Below are positions 39,701-47,846 of a stretch of DNA of 64,000 bases, in pieces. The notes beneath the pieces are model-generated. The model saw nothing but the letters and a program-made list of their open reading frames with translations. It was not told the DNA's origin and did not search any database. How positions within the stretch are numbered: position 1 is the first letter of the stretch; each line of letters begins with the position of its first letter. The position numbers were made by a program, and so were the translations under genes. The DNA is from Coriobacteriia bacterium (GTDB lineage Bacteria > Actinomycetota > Coriobacteriia > Coriobacteriales > RUG033): the NCBI GenBank assembly GCA_015655215.1, contig JAATFL010000017.1:1-64000 (forward strand), given 5' to 3'.

Positions 39701-39940
39701 GTCATGCCCGACCTCATCGCGGAGGCAGTCGACTACATGGGTGAGATGCCCCCTGACATGGCCGACCTCATGCCCGACCTGCTCCCCAGGACCATGGATG
39801 CGACCATGCCCACCTACCTGCCCGAACTGGTTCCGCACCTCGTGCCGCTGTTCATCACGTACCTGCGCACGGGCGAGTTGCCCGAGCGCACCTCTGGTGA
39901 CTCTTGCTCCGCAGGTTGCTCCAGTCCGCATGCGGCATAG
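36767..39940 (+). CDS. FAD-binding (GlcD-like) and (Fe-S)-binding (HdrB/CCG-domain) oxidoreductase fusion with Met/Pro-rich C-terminal tail
   Basis: FAD_binding_4-like PVVPRAWATSGYGGVLPQEGSLIIDLSG; two CxxCxxCxxxC motifs (CARCGYCVHTC, CTTCEVCDDRC); CCG-type motifs KESCCGIPMKMAG, SCHAGRAQG, EGICCGSVLTL, CPCCQVQL. Confidence 0.88.
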   Translation: MTKVSERFARDVAAIVGDDHIRTDRVERKMYSFDIGEMPPMVRPLVPAGLAGAVTRPEDEGQLARVLQLATHEGVPVVPRAWATSGYGGVLPQEGSLIIDLSGWDAIVAVDPVGLTVTTQPSAIWEEVDRRIVHQGLELRLHPSSYPSSSVAGWLAQGGSGYGSYEYGEFVDSVVSARVMQADGLIREFEGDDLRTYVAGAEGTTGIITQVTFKVRRLEAQSIVLIAFPSAQSLVDTMVEASAAKLPLWSVTYINPTAASLKRRLPSRSHHPYEEGLLSEGKLPEAYLLTVAYPTSRAGEIEERFMRFATSHGGTRLSREAAEHEWSERTAPMRLKRIGPSIIPTEVVVPLVQMAAVLDDIDATITQDFVLEGMVAKGDDVVLLGYFPHDVRSFAFNVAFALSLAVIKIARKHGGAGYSTGLYFRNEAISVLGRERIEALRAFKRTVDPAGILNPGKVFDHGHGGAGSAGPGHGGRALDRLMGAASKMMVLMLPMANRATPPPTLGDMSKDINGIPGDAAYMATACARCGYCVHTCEQYSGRGWESQSPRGKYAYLREVVAGRERWDRTAVDRTLLCTTCEVCDDRCQLGLPVEHDWMELRGKLVGEQKMGTFPPFEMMGAALRGEGDIWAGKREHRADWLPEDVAAKLPERAKVLYFAGCTASYVENDIAESTLRLLQDSGVDVTYMGTKESCCGIPMKMAGRWDIFEEIYEKNVAAARETGATTIVTSCPACALVWKELYAELAAKRGEPYEFKVKHYSEFIAPAIKDGTLKLDNDVFAGRTFTFHDSCHAGRAQGIYEPPREMLEAIPGINYVEMEHNREEGICCGSVLTLIGEPSVAPILGERRLDEAVDVGADTVVALCPCCQVQLRASAEKAGMDLEIDDLARVVATAAGYEIPTSKHETMYQWGVFEKFIDLMQPQDMAVFMGRIFPQMVDAMGGMGTMMRGMAKMPGGPAMMAKMMPVMFPQMAPSILGKVMPDLIAEAVDYMGEMPPDMADLMPDLLPRTMDATMPTYLPELVPHLVPLFITYLRTGELPERTSGDSCSAGCSSPHAA

Positions 39941-40036
39941 CAGCGAATCGCCCCATACCATAAGCTCTCATGGCGATGCGTGGACCCGCAGGGGAACCGC
40001 GGTCCATCTCCTCGGAAAAGCCGTCGATTCTCCCCC

Positions 40037-41086
40037 TCAGAGCATCTTCTTGTGCTTGAGCCAGGTGTAGGCACCGATACAGATGAGAACGGTCATGAGG
40101 CAGATCCACCAGAAACCGTAGGGCGTGGTGGAGAGGGGCATCCACTGACCATCCACGTTCATACCGTAGAGGCCGGAGGTGATGGCCGGGATGGAGAGCA
40201 CGATGGTGATGGCCGTGAGGTACTTCATGATGTTGTTGAGGCGATTGTTGATCATCGCGGAGAGCATGTTGCTGGCGCTCTCGATGATCTCGCGGTATAT
40301 GGAGGCCATCTCGATGGCCTGACGGCTCTCTATGAGCACGTCCTCGAACAGGCCCTGCTCGGCGGATTCGGTCACGATCTGCGTGGAGTGGGCGATCCGC
40401 TCGAACACGCCCTCGTTGGCCTCGAGCGAGGTGGCCAGGTAGACGAGGGATGACTCGAGCTCGTGCAGCTCGATGAGATCGGCGTCATGTGTCTGCTTCA
40501 CGGCGTGCTCCTCGATGGAGATGCGCCGTTTGTTGATGTCGCGCAGATAGCTCTGATAGACGCTGCAGGTCTCGAGGATGAGTTGGAAGGCGAAACGGAG
40601 CGGACCCCTCACGTCAAGGTCATGGGGTGCGTGTGCGATGAAGCTGTCGAACGAGGGGGTTTCCGTGAGGGAGACGGACACCACACATTCGTTGGTGATG
40701 AAGAGGGCGAGCGGAAGCGTCTGGTACCCCTTGCGGTCCTGGCGCATCTCGACGTACGGCACGTCGATGAGGATGAGCAGGTACGTCTCGGCAAGGTGGA
40801 CCCGTGACCCTTCCTCGTCATCGGTGGCGGTGCGGATGTCGGAGAGGCTGATCTGGTATCGTTCGGCGATCTTGAACGTCTCGTCGGGGGTGGGGTCGGT
40901 GACGCGCACCCAGGCGGGGAGGGGCGAGGTGACGTCGTCATCCTCATACGTGGATATCCTCTCGCCGGTAGCGAAGCGTGCTGCCGCCTCCACTCCAAGG
41001 TCCTCGACGGTTGGATGGAGGCCCGCTTCACCTCGCGCCGTCTCGAAGATGGTTCCCTCGTCGTTTATCGCGTAGGTATGGATCAT
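40037..41086 (-). CDS. CorA-family magnesium/divalent cation transporter
   Basis: Long helical domain, C-terminal two TM segments with YGMNVDGQWMPLS after SIPAITSGL (CorA GMN motif). Confidence 0.9.
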   Translation of the reverse strand: MIHTYAINDEGTIFETARGEAGLHPTVEDLGVEAAARFATGERISTYEDDDVTSPLPAWVRVTDPTPDETFKIAERYQISLSDIRTATDDEEGSRVHLAETYLLILIDVPYVEMRQDRKGYQTLPLALFITNECVVSVSLTETPSFDSFIAHAPHDLDVRGPLRFAFQLILETCSVYQSYLRDINKRRISIEEHAVKQTHDADLIELHELESSLVYLATSLEANEGVFERIAHSTQIVTESAEQGLFEDVLIESRQAIEMASIYREIIESASNMLSAMINNRLNNIMKYLTAITIVLSIPAITSGLYGMNVDGQWMPLSTTPYGFWWICLMTVLICIGAYTWLKHKKML

Positions 41087-41359
41087 CGCATCCGCCTCAT
41101 CACCTCGGTGGTTGATGCCTCCATGGTAGTGGATTGTGCCGAGGTGGGGGAGAGATGCGGGAATCACCCCGCCGTCGGCCGCGAGAGGGGGAGGCGACGT
41201 CTCGAAGCAACCCGGCCATGACCCCGCCGTCTTGACGTCCACGCCGTCTGCCAGGAGCAACGTGACCAGCGTGTGGGTTCAGGCTGGGATTTTCTGGCCG
41301 GGAGGGTCATCCTGAGGCCGTACCGTGAAACATCTGGGGTTATAGAGCAAGTTCGGGGT

Positions 41360-41420
41360 CGAGAATCGCCCGCGCAACCAAAAGTTGCGTAAAATGCCAA
41401 CGAGAATCGCTCGCGCAACC
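41360..41420. repeat. Direct repeat pair upstream of a HTH gene (candidate operators)
   Basis: cgagaatcgcCcgcgcaacc (41360-41379) and cgagaatcgcTcgcgcaacc (41401-41420), one mismatch, 41-bp period. Confidence 0.6.
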
Positions 41421-41477
41421 GAGGTCGCTTTCCGTAAGATTGGCGCACCATTTGGACAGGCTGGAGAGAAAGGCACA

Positions 41478-42509
41478 ATGATGAACGTCGATATCGCGGG
41501 GCGTCTGTCGCGCAAACGCAAGGACCATGGTCTCTCGCAGGAGGAACTCGCGGAGCAACTCGGGGTATCTCGCCAGGCGGTTTCGAAATGGGAACGCTCC
41601 GAATCATCTCCCGACACCGACAACCTCATCGCCTTGGCGCGGCTCTACGGCGTGTCAATAGACGAACTCCTGTACGCGGACGATGCAGCCGCTGCCTGTC
41701 CCGGCGGTTCTTCCGCTCACGATCAGGCCGAGGGCTCTCGCGATTCCTCGACAAAACCCGAAGGTGCGGAAGAATCGACATCAGGGGACGCACGGGATCA
41801 GGGGTTCGATGTCACCGGCGACTCTGGCGAGAAGGTGCACATGGGCCCCGGCGGCATCCATGTCGTCGACGGTGACGACTACGTGCACGTGTCATGGCGC
41901 GACGGCGTCCATGTGAAGAACGACAAGGACGGTGAGGTACACGTGGGTTGGAACGGCATCCACGTGACCGACTCCAAGAAGAAGGGGAAGGTGGTGTCGG
42001 ACGATGATGCCACCTCGAGCGAATCGGACGGCCCCGCTGGTTTCTACGCTGGTCCGGGTGGCGTCGTCATCAACGGAGAGCGCTTCGACAACTGGAAGGA
42101 AGCTCGGGATAGCTGGAAGCATCACGACCATCACGATACGGCCTGGGCTCGATTCCCTTATCCGGTTCTTGCGCTACTCGTGTTCCTTTTCGCCGGGTTG
42201 TTCTGGAATGCGTGGAATCCAGGTTGGGTAATCCTCCTCACCATTCCCCTCTACTACACGCTCGGTACGGCGATATCCGAACGCAGGATCGCCCCATTCC
42301 TTCTTGGTCTGTATCCGACGGTCTGCGTTGGCTGGTTCTTCTATATGGCCATGATCGTGGATCAGGCGAATCCTGCATGGCTCATCTTCCTCACCATCCC
42401 CCTCGTCGAATGGTTCATCGTGGCGGTCTCTCGTTGGTGGACCCGCCTCAGGAGGAGGAGACAGGTCACCGACGTGGAGCCCGAGACACCCGTCACTGAC
42501 GGAAAGTAG
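41478..42509 (+). CDS. XRE-family HTH regulator with beta-repeat linker and C-terminal transmembrane domain
   Basis: LSRKRKDHGLSQEELAEQLGVSRQAVSKWERSESSPDTDNLIALARLYGVSIDELL; repeats VHMGPGGIHV/VHVSWRDGVHV/VHVGWNGIHV; several TM helices. Confidence 0.85.
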   Translation: MMNVDIAGRLSRKRKDHGLSQEELAEQLGVSRQAVSKWERSESSPDTDNLIALARLYGVSIDELLYADDAAAACPGGSSAHDQAEGSRDSSTKPEGAEESTSGDARDQGFDVTGDSGEKVHMGPGGIHVVDGDDYVHVSWRDGVHVKNDKDGEVHVGWNGIHVTDSKKKGKVVSDDDATSSESDGPAGFYAGPGGVVINGERFDNWKEARDSWKHHDHHDTAWARFPYPVLALLVFLFAGLFWNAWNPGWVILLTIPLYYTLGTAISERRIAPFLLGLYPTVCVGWFFYMAMIVDQANPAWLIFLTIPLVEWFIVAVSRWWTRLRRRRQVTDVEPETPVTDGK

Positions 42510-42777
42510 AAGCGATGGGATCGCGTCCATCTACCTGAGATGTGAAGCTGCTCATGGCATCCCGTCTCCTCGTAACCATCCGAGGACTCAGATGAACGCT
42601 TCCATGGCCTGTTCGATCCGCTCATACATGCCTGCTCTGCAGCATATAGCCGTCACATGTGGGATCAATGTTTGGGCAGGTACCCCTTACCGGAAATGAC
42701 GGTGCTACGTGTAATCGTGGGTTGTCGGAACAAGGGGGGATGGTTACCATAATCAAGCGTCGTTAACGCGACGGTTC

Positions 42778-42854
<77 letters not shown>

Positions 42855-42862
42855 GGAAAAAC

Positions 42863-42909
42863 AGCAGGTAGATGGTGCTTTTTTAGGCTATCTGCCTGCT
42901 TCTTTTTTG
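42863..42909 (+). terminator. Rho-independent terminator after tRNA-Pro
   Basis: gcaggtagat ... atctgcctgc followed by ttctttttt. Confidence 0.7.
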
Positions 42910-43127
42910 GAGAGATATTGGTAATACTATTTGACGATGATTCTGAGAACTAGCATACAAATGAGTTCGATAGTCACATCCACAATGAATTATACTTTTG
43001 CTGTGAACGTAGGTGCGATTGTCAATTCAGTATTTATGCGAACTCTGTAGCGTAGAGATAAGCAGCCTTTGCGAATTTCATACGAAAGCGGCGTTACTAT
43101 ATAACGTTTATTAATTTTATTACCAGT

Positions 43128-43502
43128 TTGTTGTTTACTTCCTCTCTTACTGTGCTCTTTTTTGTTTTAGGATGGCACTACAAACGGGGTAAGTGGTTAC
43201 GTTCGATTTCCGGTAATCTTATAGCGGGGCCACGGGATTATAGTACCCCTGACCAAAAGCGCGTGGACCGTATAGTCTCCAAGGTCATATATGTTGGCAG
43301 TTTTATGCTCGCCCCCTGTGGACTATCCATCATCCTTCGTTTTCTCGGTATTGTGAGAGTGCCATCGTTGAATCTTATAATAGGTTGGTTTGTATTTGCA
43401 GTAGTGATCGTGTCCGTCATATGGATGGTTTATGAAGTTTATTTTGGTAAGAGCAGTGTGAGGAATGACTCAAAATCATCGTGGCATTCGAAGAGACACT
43501 GA
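43128..43502 (+). CDS. Hypothetical membrane protein
   Basis: 124-aa ORF with three predicted hydrophobic segments in AT-richer sequence; no recognised domain. Confidence 0.4.
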   Translation: MLFTSSLTVLFFVLGWHYKRGKWLRSISGNLIAGPRDYSTPDQKRVDRIVSKVIYVGSFMLAPCGLSIILRFLGIVRVPSLNLIIGWFVFAVVIVSVIWMVYEVYFGKSSVRNDSKSSWHSKRH

Positions 43503-44224
43503 AGATATTTTCGTATTGATTTTCGATGATACATGTTTTTTCAGTAAGTTCCCGATGGACCTGTTTCCTCGTTCTGACAATGATTGACCTGATAGTTTGC
43601 CAGGATAGCCGAACATGCGCATTCCTGCCGTCAAGATTCTTGCGCACCATCGACGCCACCCGGTCCTGTGATCGGGGGTGGTCAATGAATATGGTGTGAA
43701 ACAGACCATAGTTTATACGGTATAAGAAAACACCACCGTTTTTACAGATGCTCTGTGTCCTATACGCGATAACGTCGCAACAGTTTCAATATGATGGTTA
43801 CAGAATTACTATCGTTGATGTTTGGGAACATAAGCCTAGCCACATATGCAAGTGATGATGTGTGAGGAAAGCGTATTCCACCAGAGAAAACGATGGTTCG
43901 CCAATAGGCCCATATGTTTAAAATGCCATCCGAGTGACGGAGACGTAGTCGCATCGCTCGTCCGCGGTGCAACAGACGGTGACAACCTGATATGACATAC
44001 ATAAGGTGCTTACCGTGGGTTTGGGTTTGTTGAGCTTAATGGTATATCTATTGAAAATCTCAAAGAGTGGGAGTGGCGATGACCCGTTCACACCTAACGT
44101 TTAGCACATGGTTGGCAATCTAGAATCCTTGCCTCTACGGGGGTCTCTCTTTCTTTCCAGGCGGCGTTGGTCGCATCCTGCTAGCGAAAGGTATGATTCT
44201 TACACGCACAGGTAATGCAAGTGA

Positions 44225-44376
44225 GGAGATGAGAAACCGTTCATAAGGGCCGCCATCAAAACTGTACGAAATGAACTGAGGCGAGAGCGCCGATTCGCCG
44301 AGGAACATCCCAAACTCAAGGCATGGACTTGCTCGTCAATGACTCGATGCGTATGGATATTTTGCAAATGAATTAA
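44225..44376 (+). pseudogene. Possible decayed/frameshifted gene fragment
   Basis: Protein-like reading IRAAIKTVRNELRRERRFAEEHPKLKA in one frame, continuing in the adjacent frame as MDLLVNDSMRMDILQMN-stop; no good start codon. Confidence 0.25.
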
Positions 44377-44490
44377 GAGCTAAACGTGTTGGGAGGATTG
44401 CCGATTATTGGAAATATCCTATTTGGGGTATACTGATATATCGATGCGTGATACGCACACATAGCAATTCGGTATTTGGAGGTATTGTCT

Positions 44491-45693
44491 ATGACGAGTA
44501 GCGGCCGCTCCTTCGCTAAGGGAAGGAGCATCCCCATGAAGATGATGGCGGTGACGATGTCTGCACTCCTCGCCATCACCATCCCGCTCACCTTGGCCTC
44601 GCAGCAGAAGTCGGCGTACGCCGACACCACCTCCGACCTGGCGACGGTTCAGGCGCAGGTGGATGCAGCGAACACGAAGCTCAACGAGCTCACCGGCGAA
44701 CTCACCGTCGCAAGCGACGACCTGTACGACATCCAGACCCAGCAGGCCGACGTCGAGGCTCAGATCGTCGATACGCAGCAGCAGGTCGACGAGGCGCAGG
44801 CCCAGTACGATGCAGCCATGGACGTCCTCAAGAAGCAGGCGGTGCAGAACTACACGTCCGACCAGGTCGACTACATCTCGGTGCTCCTGGACTCGTCGTC
44901 GTTCTCCGACTTCGCCACGCGCCTCTACCTCGTGGACAAGATGATGTCACAGCAGACGACGGCCATCAACAACGTGACCGCCGCCAAGGAGGAACTCGAC
45001 ACCAAGCAAACTGACCTGCAGTCGCAGAAGGACAACCTCGACAGCCTGGAGACGGCCGCGCAGGAGAAAGCCGCAACTGCGCAGACCACGCTCGATGAGC
45101 AATCGTCGTACGTCTCCGGTCTTTCGAGCGAGGTGACCAGCCTCATGGCTCAGCAAGCTTCAGAGCGGTCTGCTGCCGCAGCAGCGGCAGTCGCGGCAGC
45201 TGCCGCGACGACGACAGCTTCGAGCAGCTCAAGCAGTTCAAGCAGTTCGGGTAGTTCAAGCAGTTCGGGTAGTTCCAGCAGTACAAGCGGCTCGGGTAGT
45301 TCGGGCAGTTCTAGCGGTTCGGGTAGCTCGAGCGGCTCTTATTCGAGCGTCGTTGCAGCTGCTGAATCAAGGGTGGGCTGCAGTTATGTATACGGTGCTT
45401 CCGGTCCGAGCTCTTTCGACTGTTCCGGCCTCACCATGTGGGCATATGCAAAGATGGGTGTCTCCCTGCCGCACTCTGCCAGTGCGCAGTACTCCTACTG
45501 CGACCACATTTCCAGCAGTGACCTGCAGGCGGGCGACCTTATCTTCTACGGCGCCAGCACTGGTTCGATAACCCATGTGTCTATGTACGTTGGAGGAGGC
45601 TATGTTGTCGAGGCACTCAACCCCGGACAGGGTGTCGTCGAGGACGCCCTTGGCTGGAATGGTATGAACATCGTTGGATATGGGCGTGTCTAG
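44491..45693 (+). CDS. Secreted NlpC/P60 peptidoglycan hydrolase with coiled-coil N-terminus and Ser/Gly linker
   Basis: Signal peptide ending SAYADT; long coiled coil; Ser/Gly-rich linker; SRVGCSYVYGASGPSSFDCSGLTMWAYAKMGVSLPHSASAQ...DLIFYG...ITHVSMYVGGG. Confidence 0.92.
   Translation: MTSSGRSFAKGRSIPMKMMAVTMSALLAITIPLTLASQQKSAYADTTSDLATVQAQVDAANTKLNELTGELTVASDDLYDIQTQQADVEAQIVDTQQQVDEAQAQYDAAMDVLKKQAVQNYTSDQVDYISVLLDSSSFSDFATRLYLVDKMMSQQTTAINNVTAAKEELDTKQTDLQSQKDNLDSLETAAQEKAATAQTTLDEQSSYVSGLSSEVTSLMAQQASERSAAAAAAVAAAAATTTASSSSSSSSSSGSSSSSGSSSSTSGSGSSGSSSGSGSSSGSYSSVVAAAESRVGCSYVYGASGPSSFDCSGLTMWAYAKMGVSLPHSASAQYSYCDHISSSDLQAGDLIFYGASTGSITHVSMYVGGGYVVEALNPGQGVVEDALGWNGMNIVGYGRV
45218..45345 (+). 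repeat. Tandem minisatellite-like repeat encoding the Ser/Gly linker
   Basis: Recurring ~18-bp unit agttcaagcagttcgggt and variants. Confidence 0.7.
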
Positions 45694-45773
45694 TAAGTGC
45701 AAGGGCACGTTCGATGCACTATGTAGCCTATGACGTACACAGGCGATGTGAGCAAAGATACAGAGAAGCGTAT

Positions 45774-45799
45774 CAGGGCCATCCTTCGGGGTGGCCCTG
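45774..45799 (+). terminator. Hairpin with UUCG tetraloop downstream of NlpC/P60 gene
   Basis: cagggccatcc-ttcg-gggtggccctg, 11-bp stem with one G-T wobble. Confidence 0.6.
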
Positions 45800-46219
45800 T
45801 TCGTGCCTATGTTAACGGATGGAGCCGAGTGCCATGAGGAGGAGAGTCCTGCTCATGCATGTACCCGGCCGTGATGTGCGGATGCTCTTCGAGTAGCACA
45901 GAGGATTGAATACACGCAGCATCCTTACCAAACACAAGAGCCTCATCACCGTCCTCGGAAATGCACGGAATATACACGAGATAAGAATGGAAGTCCAATA
46001 AGGACGACATGCACGTTGGCAATTCGGGATCTGTACTGGTTGGATTCATGTTTGATGGCGCTCATCCCCTAGAGTGTGTACGTTCTGTTGAGGAATTAGA
46101 TGGTCGAGTGCAAGGCAAGCGGACAGGTGTCGGTTATTAGAGACCGTCAATTGGGCTATAGTCATTCTTCAATGTCACGGTGTGCACGTATCATGGCCCG
46201 GTTTCTGGAGGTACTGTAT

Positions 46220-47461
46220 ATGACGAGCAGTGGCCGCTCCTTTGTTGTGGGAAAGAGCATCCCCATGAAGATGATGGTGATGGCGATGTCGGCACTCATC
46301 GCCATCACCATCCCGCTCATCTTGGCCTCGCAGCAGAAGACGGCGTATGCCGATACCACCTCCGACCTGGCAACGGTTCAGGCGCAGGCAGACGCGGCGA
46401 ACACGAAGCTCTTGGACGTTGCCAACCAGCTCACCGTTGCGAATGATGAGTTGTATGATGTTCAAAGCCAACAGGCAGATGTCACGTCGCAGATCGCTGA
46501 CATGCAACAGCAGGTCGATGAGGCGCAAGCCGAGTACGACACGGCCATGGACTCCCTCAAGAAGCAGGCGGTGCAGAACTACACGTCCGACCAGGTCGAC
46601 TACATTGCGGTGCTCTTGGACTCGTCGTCGTTCTCCGACTTCGCCACACGACTCTACCTCGTGGACAAGATGATGTCCCAACAGCAGGACACGATCAATG
46701 CGGTGACCGTCGCAAAGGCGGATCTCGAGACCAAACAAGCTGACCTGCAGGCACAGAAGGACCAGCTCGATACCCTTGAGGCGGCTGCACAAGAGAAGAG
46801 CACGACCATCCAGACCACACTCGATGAGCAGACATCATATCTTGCTGGCCTCTCAAGCGAGGTCACCACCCTCATGGCTCAGCAGGCAGCCGAGCAAGCT
46901 GCCGCTTCTGCTGCCGCTGCCACAACTGCTGCGGCAGCAATCAGCACTTCGACAGGTAGTTCGAGCAACAACGCTTCAGCCAGTTCGAGCACTAGTTCGA
47001 GTAGTAGCTCAAGTAGCAGTTCGAGTGGCAGCTCATCAAGTGGCGATTCCGGGAGCAGCGGTAGTTCAAGTGGTTCCTACTCGGGGTCGGTTGGAGAGCA
47101 GGCAGCCCAAGCTGCTCTAACAAGAGTTGGCAACAGCACATATAGTTCCAGTGGGTCGAATGAGGGTCCATGGGTGTTCGACTGCTCCGGTCTTGTCACA
47201 TGGGCGTATGCGCAGGCTGGCGTCGGCATCACCCATCAATCGACGGGGCAGTATAATGCCTGTTCATACCATTTCTCAAGTAGTAGTGAGTTGCAGGTGG
47301 GCGATCTTGTCTTTTACACGAGGGGATCTAGCTTTATATCCCATGTAGCCATCTATGTGGGAGGGGGCCAGGTGGTCGAGGCGTTGAGCGTGGGCCAGGG
47401 GATCGTGTGTGAAGGCATATACTCCAACGGTCTGACATTCGTATCATTCGGACGTCTCTAG
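46220..47461 (+). CDS. Secreted NlpC/P60 peptidoglycan hydrolase, paralog of the preceding gene
   Basis: N-terminus MTSSGRSFVVGKSIPMKMMVMAMSALIAITIPLILASQQKTAYADT nearly identical to the upstream paralog; C-terminal FDCSGLVTWAYAQAGVGITHQSTGQ...DLVFYTRGSSFISHVAIYVGGG. Confidence 0.92.
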   Translation: MTSSGRSFVVGKSIPMKMMVMAMSALIAITIPLILASQQKTAYADTTSDLATVQAQADAANTKLLDVANQLTVANDELYDVQSQQADVTSQIADMQQQVDEAQAEYDTAMDSLKKQAVQNYTSDQVDYIAVLLDSSSFSDFATRLYLVDKMMSQQQDTINAVTVAKADLETKQADLQAQKDQLDTLEAAAQEKSTTIQTTLDEQTSYLAGLSSEVTTLMAQQAAEQAAASAAAATTAAAAISTSTGSSSNNASASSSTSSSSSSSSSSSGSSSSGDSGSSGSSSGSYSGSVGEQAAQAALTRVGNSTYSSSGSNEGPWVFDCSGLVTWAYAQAGVGITHQSTGQYNACSYHFSSSSELQVGDLVFYTRGSSFISHVAIYVGGGQVVEALSVGQGIVCEGIYSNGLTFVSFGRL

Positions 47462-47637
47462 CCAACGTCAAAACACATGGTCGTTGCTCATACTCATATG
47501 ACTGTGCGGCCCAGGGTGGTCGGCTCAGTCAATGGGTTGATGACTCCTTCCTTGTCATTATAATCTATTTTGAGTATAATCATATATAGTATGGTAGAAA
47601 CCGAGTATTCTAGCACAACAACCATAGGCCGCTTGTG

Positions 47638-47670
47638 ACGACAGGTCGTATGGTACGACCTGTCGTTTTC
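47638..47670 (+). terminator. Rho-independent terminator
   Basis: Perfect 13-bp stem acgacaggtcgta-tgg-tacgacctgtcgt followed by tttt. Confidence 0.75.
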
Positions 47671-47846
47671 GGTACTTTGGCGCAGGCGTGTGGTTTATCT
47701 GAAACTCATTTTGCTGTAGATGCGAATGGCCTGACGGATATCAATAACAGGCATCCGCCTGGAGAGGTCTTCAGGTATCGAGTTAGCGATAAAGGCGAAG
47801 TGCTTCTGCTCAACATGGTTGGCGGGTAGACAGCATACTCAGCTCC

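Noticed and set aside
38798-39961. 387-aa His/Gly/Val-rich minus-strand ORF opposite the FAD/Fe-S gene
   Set aside because: Composition reflects reverse complement of the Met/Cys-rich coding strand; no conserved motif
43417-43709. Overlapping minus-strand small ORFs (MASMVRKNLDGRNAHVRLSW.. and MVCFTPYSLTTPDHRTGWRR..)
   Set aside because: Considered as possible transposase/integrase debris, but no recognisable motif in either frame
45218-45345. Possible CRISPR-like repeat array
   Set aside because: Repeats are short, in frame and encode a Ser/Gly linker; no spacers
45807-46049. 80-aa minus-strand ORF between the NlpC/P60 paralogs
   Set aside because: No motif and no clear ribosome-binding site; could be chance
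47635-47829. 64-aa ORF MTTGRMVRPVVFGTLAQAC...
   Set aside because: Its first codons lie inside a perfect terminator hairpin (47638-47670); unlikely to be a gene
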